Source: Candidatus Omnitrophota bacterium (GTDB lineage Bacteria > Omnitrophota > Gorgyraeia > JABMRG01). From it: a stretch of DNA of 5,793 bases. Below the pieces are notes generated by a model. That model saw only the letters and a program-made list of their open reading frames with translations. It searched no databases and was not told where the DNA came from. A program made the position numbers and the translations under genes. Positions 5,535 to 5,793 of this stretch are shown here, piece by piece. Within the stretch, counting starts at the first letter, position 1. Every line of letters starts with the position of its first letter. Where the stretch lies: assembly GCA_013202935.1 (NCBI GenBank), contig JABMRG010000025.1:1-5793 (forward strand). The letters run 5' to 3'.

Positions 5535-5793
5535 GAAAACTTAAACGCATAGCCCTTCTTTGCAGTGGCGGTGACTGTGCAGGTATGAATACCGCTGTGA
5601 GAAGTGTTACAAGGACCGCTATTTACCACGGTCTTAAGGTCTTTGCAGTAACCTATGGTTATCAAGGCCTCATAAATGGCGAGTTTACTGAATTTAACAG
5701 GCGCTCTGTAAGTAATATATTAAATAGAGGTGGTACTATCATTAAGACAGCGCGTTCAGAAGAATTTAAGACTAAAAAGGGACGTGCCAAGGC
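5531..5793 (+). CDS. pfkA: 6-phosphofructokinase, 3' partial
   Basis: The enzyme phosphorylates fructose 6-phosphate to fructose 1,6-bisphosphate, the committed step of glycolysis. Only 87 codons are visible before the window ends. They contain the family N-terminus: IALLCSGGDCAGMN (7-20), corresponding to the GGDAPGMN phosphate-donor loop, then YGYQGLING (42-50), SVSNILNRGGTI (59-70) and KTARSEEFKTKKGR (72-85). Arg75 corresponds to the ATP-contacting arginine of E. coli PfkA. The motif has Cys-Ala where Ala-Pro is common. Whether the donor is ATP or pyrophosphate depends on residues near positions 104 and 124 (E. coli numbering), which are outside the window. The ATG overlaps the pilT stop by 4 bases. 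The nearest purine-rich stretch (GGGAG, 5513-5517) is rather far at 13 bases, so translational coupling to pilT is likely. Grouping with pilus ATPases is functionally unexpected. Confidence 0.93.
   Translation, partial: MRKLKRIALLCSGGDCAGMNTAVRSVTRTAIYHGLKVFAVTYGYQGLINGEFTEFNRRSVSNILNRGGTIIKTARSEEFKTKKGRAK

Overview
The window holds six genes, all on the + strand. In order they are a 5'-truncated sugar-1-phosphate nucleotidyltransferase (1-702), metK (834-1982), ahcY (2110-3366), a PilU-like pilus retraction ATPase (3375-4463), a PilT retraction ATPase (4482-5534), and the first 87 codons of a 6-phosphofructokinase gene that runs off the end (from 5531). Nothing convincing is coded on the minus strand. 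No tRNA, rRNA, CRISPR array or transposase gene was seen.

The genes look bacterial: strong Shine-Dalgarno sequences, tight operon spacing, and type IV pilus ATPases. Ile is encoded mostly by ATA from metK onward. The gene mix and the GGGGACAC/GTGTCCCC inverted repeats remind me of uncultured lineages such as Omnitrophota (OP3) or relatives. That placement is a weak inference, because no taxonomic marker is present. AhcY is of the short type seen in Thermotoga and archaea.

Region by region: 703-833 separates the nucleotidyltransferase from metK. It holds a perfect 17-bp dyad (713-752), a probable sigma70-type promoter whose -10 TATAAT lies at the dyad's downstream edge, and a leader that can fold into a three-way junction just ahead of a strong RBS and a GTG start. 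The 1983-2109 gap between metK and ahcY is filled by a nested inverted repeat of about 103 nt, which looks like a small non-autonomous or REP-like element. From ahcY on the genes are packed (gaps of 8 and 18 nt, then a 4-nt ATGA overlap), so ahcY-pilU-pilT-pfkA is probably one transcript, possibly read through from metK.

MetK makes S-adenosylmethionine from methionine and ATP. AhcY removes the S-adenosylhomocysteine left after methyl transfer. Together they are the two ends of the SAM cycle. The two ATPases would power type IV pilus retraction, and the phosphofructokinase is glycolytic. The most notable unexplained elements are the structured metK leader and the two different inverted repeats.
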